From assembly GCA_008933525.1 (NCBI GenBank), contig WBUV01000131.1, positions 1 through 8,043 of the forward strand: 8,043 nucleotides of DNA, in the 5' to 3' direction. Source of the DNA: Bacteroidales bacterium (GTDB lineage Bacteria; Bacteroidota; Bacteroidia; Bacteroidales; Tenuifilaceae). The translations under genes were made by a program, and so were the position numbers. This document shows, piece by piece, positions 7,501 to 8,043 of the stretch (position 1 is its first letter; every line of letters starts with the position of its first letter). The notes beneath the pieces were generated by a model. It saw only the letters and a list, made by a program, of their open reading frames with translations. It was not told the DNA's origin and searched no databases.

Positions 7501-7644
7501 CGATTGGCGTTTGGGTTCGTTGGTTGCTTTAATTACGGGAACTAAACTCTCAATAAGTTGTTGCAAATCGCCACGGAAAGTATGCTCTGTTGCATTTCCA
7601 AGTTTGTAACGGGAGTTGATGCTGGTGATGTATTTTGCTATCAT
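4588..7644 (-). CDS. Single-chain restriction-modification enzyme: PD-(D/E)XK nuclease + N6-adenine methyltransferase + type ISP-like target-recognition domain
   Basis: The 1018-residue protein should methylate adenine in a specific DNA site and cut unmodified DNA. Residues 1-125 form an Mrr/type-ISP-like nuclease: E20 in ATEHTFRGDL, D53 in GAPDY, E67-x-K69 in GFIEAKD, and Q87-xxx-Y91. A helical connector fills about 130-300. The methyltransferase has motif X-like GVWYTPAPVVNFIV (320-333), motif I DPATGTGTF (380-388) and motif IV NPPY (498-501), the gamma-class order, then FRGMRWNLL and VFDIQQGVSI (612-621). From about 690 to 1005 it resembles the type ISP C-terminal specificity domain (YRPFDKRYINYD at 734-745, LLDYIYAVLHSPKYR near 867-881, FPRIPYPKD at 892-900). 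LlaBIII/LlaGI-type enzymes are about 1570 residues; here no Walker A or helicase motifs occur, so it is closer to type IIG in layout. The ATG at 7644 is fixed by an in-frame TAA 15 bases upstream. Recognition sequence is unknown. All catalytic residues appear intact. Confidence 0.93.
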   Translation of the reverse strand: MIAKYITSINSRYKLGNATEHTFRGDLQQLIESLVPVIKATNEPKRQSCGAPDYILTKRNIPVGFIEAKDIGDTDLDGIKKTGHKEQFDRYKASLNNLIFTDYIDFHLYRDGQFVTKIAIGELTDKGIKPLPENFETFEKLIKDFCTHIGQTIKSSKKLAEMMAGKARLLSDVIEKALTSDETHNEDSTLKDQMNAFKQILIHDITPKGFADVYAQTIAYGMFAARYHDPTLPTFSRQEAYELIPKSNPFLKKLFGYIAGLDVDDRIKWIVDDLVNIFLACNVEEMLKNYGKSTKMEDPIIHFYEDFLREYDSSLRKTRGVWYTPAPVVNFIVRAVDNILKTEFDLPQGLADTSKTKIKTTVQGNNKPVEQDVHRVQILDPATGTGTFLAEVIKQIHKRFEGQQGIWSNYVETHLLPRLNGFEILMASYAMAHLKLDLLLTETGYKPTTNQRFRVYLTNSLEESHPDTGTLWASWLSAEATEANRIKRDTPVMVIIGNPPYSGESANKGDWIMNLMEDYKKEPGGKEKLNERNPKWINDDYVKFIRYGQHFIEKNGTGILAFINPHGFLDNPTFRGMRWNLLKTYDKIYTIDLHGNSKKKETAPDGSEDVNVFDIQQGVSINLFIKTGKKKPSELGCILNYDLYGERDLKYNFLLNSSLKDIAFNDVSNIAPDFFFIKKDYNNYENYEQGFKINTLILEQSMGITSGNDNKYIGFEKKDILNTYPEKTIRCIDYRPFDKRYINYDISILARSRSQFMRNFFKPNIAISLVKRSRNNSFNLPFVTTNIVDKCILSTLDNANIFPLYLYTENTSQQTINQENERTPNLNLEIVKKIEESFEDITYNPEAKAKLENYLEGYPHQFGPMDLLDYIYAVLHSPKYRTKYKEFLKIDFPRIPYPKDPWSFWQLVSRGGKLRELHLMESPILNELITTFPNGGTNVVEKICYEGEKVWINSEQYFDKVPQVAWDFYIGGYQPAQKWLKDRKGRALSFEDIMHYQKIIVALHQTYIQMDYIDIIEI

Positions 7645-7661
7645 AATTAAAACTTCTTACA

Positions 7662-7695
7662 CAAATGTAAAAAATTTTATTGTGCGTGGGACAAA
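7662..7695 (-). promoter_or_regulatory. Bacteroidota-type promoter of the restriction-modification gene
   Basis: On the minus strand TACATTTG (7662-7669) matches the TAnnTTTG -7 consensus completely, and TTTG (7692-7695; TTG 7692-7694) lies 22 bases upstream, within the 17-23 range known for Flavobacterium-type promoters. Transcription would start around 7655, leaving a leader of only about ten bases before the ATG, with at best a weak AGAAG as ribosome-binding site. The upstream TTTG overlaps the end of the 21-base inverted repeat, so repression or autoregulation there is conceivable. Confidence 0.7.
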
Positions 7696-7761
7696 TTGCA
7701 GTTCTTTTGCAAACAAAGGGTTTTGGGGTGGGCTTGTGCGTGTTTGCAAAAGTTCTGCAAT
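7695..7761. repeat. 21-base imperfect inverted repeat upstream of the restriction-modification promoter
   Basis: Positions 7695-7715 and 7741-7761 are inverted copies matching at 19 of 21 positions (core TTTGCAAAAG...CTGCAAT); the two mismatches are adjacent, GAAC against GTTC. The spacer is 25 bases and G-rich (GGGTTTTGGGGTGGG on the plus strand). The repeat ends at the -33 TTTG of the downstream promoter. It could be an operator, a stem in an upstream transcript, or part of a dispersed intergenic repeat. Confidence 0.7.
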
Positions 7762-7787
7762 GTGCGGTGGGTTTCTTAATCCTAAAT

Positions 7788-7802
7788 GCGCCTGAAAGGC
7801 GC
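7788..7802. repeat. GC-rich perfect hairpin
   Basis: GCGCCT (7788-7793) and AGGCGC (7797-7802) pair perfectly around a GAA loop. No T-tract follows directly on either strand, so it is more likely part of the structured intergenic region than a terminator by itself. Confidence 0.5.
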
Positions 7803-7825
7803 AAGGCGGGTGGGCAAAAAAATTA

Positions 7826-7846
7826 AAACCCTTTGCAAAAGGGTTT
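7826..7846 (-). terminator. Terminator-like hairpin, probably closing a gene to the right of the window
   Basis: AAACCCTTT (7826-7834) and AAAGGGTTT (7838-7846) form a perfect 9-bp stem with a 3-base loop. On the minus strand it is followed, after TTAA, by TTTTTTT (about 7816-7822), as expected for an intrinsic terminator of a transcript entering from the right. On the plus strand a TTTTCTTCTTC tract follows, so bidirectional function is possible. It would insulate the restriction-modification promoter from upstream transcription. Confidence 0.5.
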
Positions 7847-7930
7847 GTTTTCTTCTTCGTCTTCATCTTCCGTGAATTTAAATTACGAATGAATATGAAG
7901 TATCATCGAAATGTTTTCAACCTTGCTGCT

Positions 7931-8043
7931 AACGGTTGCGTGTTGGTTTAGTGCGGGAGTAAACCGCCCAAAGCGTCATCCGTAGGATAAAAGTAGTAAA
8001 AAAGATTTAACCAACCTAGTTCCAGTTAAAACCCGCATTAAAT
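7931..8043. repeat. Structured non-coding element, truncated by the window edge
   Basis: No credible reading frame crosses this stretch on either strand. TTTAGTGCGGG (7947-7957) pairs with CCCGCATTAAA (8032-8042), 10 of 11 Watson-Crick plus one G-T pair. Inside lie TTGGTT (7943-7948) against AACCAA (8009-8014) as an alternative pairing, and the small hairpin ATCC-GTA-GGAT (7978-7988). The start, CTAACGGTTGCG, is reminiscent of intergenic repeats I recall from Bacteroidota genomes, but this cannot be verified here. It could be a dispersed repeat, an attachment-like site or an RNA; the sequence does not decide. Confidence 0.4.

Larger units (their letters stand above)
7645..8043. other. Gene-free right flank (399 bases)
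   Basis: This stretch holds the promoter, inverted repeats and hairpins listed individually and nothing convincingly coding. A 69-codon open frame on the minus strand (7657-7866) exists, but it runs across three stem-loops and the promoter. From about 7867 to 7930 the sequence is A+T-rich with no recognisable feature. No tRNA, CRISPR or transposase remnant is visible. Confidence 0.7.

Noticed and set aside
7550..7804. 84-codon open frame on the minus strand overlapping the start of the restriction-modification gene
   Set aside because: It is an out-of-frame shadow over the nuclease domain coding region, promoter and hairpins.
7657..7866. 69-codon open frame on the minus strand starting MKTKKKTNPF
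   Set aside because: It crosses the promoter and three inverted repeats, has Pro/Thr-rich content typical of non-coding G+C-biased sequence, and overlaps a second open frame; no family resemblance.

Overview
The window looks like a piece of a Bacteroidota chromosome. The evidence is a near-perfect Bacteroidota-type promoter (TAnnTTTG with an upstream TTTG) before the largest gene, weak or absent Shine-Dalgarno sequences before most starts, a WG-repeat protein, and a helical protein type I associate with this phylum. Assignment below phylum is not possible from the sequence alone. All seven supportable genes lie on the minus strand, so transcription runs from high to low coordinates.

Right flank (about 7645-8043): no gene. 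It holds a dense set of inverted repeats: a partial structured element cut by the window edge (about 7931-8043), a terminator-like hairpin (7826-7846), a GC-rich hairpin (7788-7802), and a 21-base imperfect inverted repeat (7695-7761) that abuts the promoter of the large gene.

Core (about 2748-7644): a candidate anti-phage module. The first gene encodes a 1018-residue single-chain restriction-modification enzyme: N-terminal PD-(D/E)XK nuclease, helical connector, gamma-class N6-adenine methyltransferase, and a C-terminal target-recognition region resembling type ISP enzymes. The helicase/ATPase of true type ISP enzymes is missing. A single-HKD phospholipase-D-family protein follows after 22 bases, then, after 75 bases, an unrecognised all-helical 294-residue protein with an N-x-Y-K-H-G-L-R motif. 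The last two genes, and the recognition segment of the first, are much richer in A+T than the rest, which suggests separate acquisition or exchange.

Left part (129-2598): three closely spaced small genes (110, 226 and 183 residues, the last a WG-repeat protein) that look like one transcript, then a GC-richer gene for a 247-residue helical protein with an internal duplication. Immediately after its two tandem stop codons the same frame stays open to the window edge and encodes degenerate 7-residue repeats. This stretch also contains a perfect 11-bp terminator-like stem.

Working model (inference): the large enzyme marks self DNA by adenine methylation and cuts unmarked DNA, with the phospholipase-D protein and possibly the helical protein as accessory factors. 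The left-hand genes have no demonstrable link to this function.
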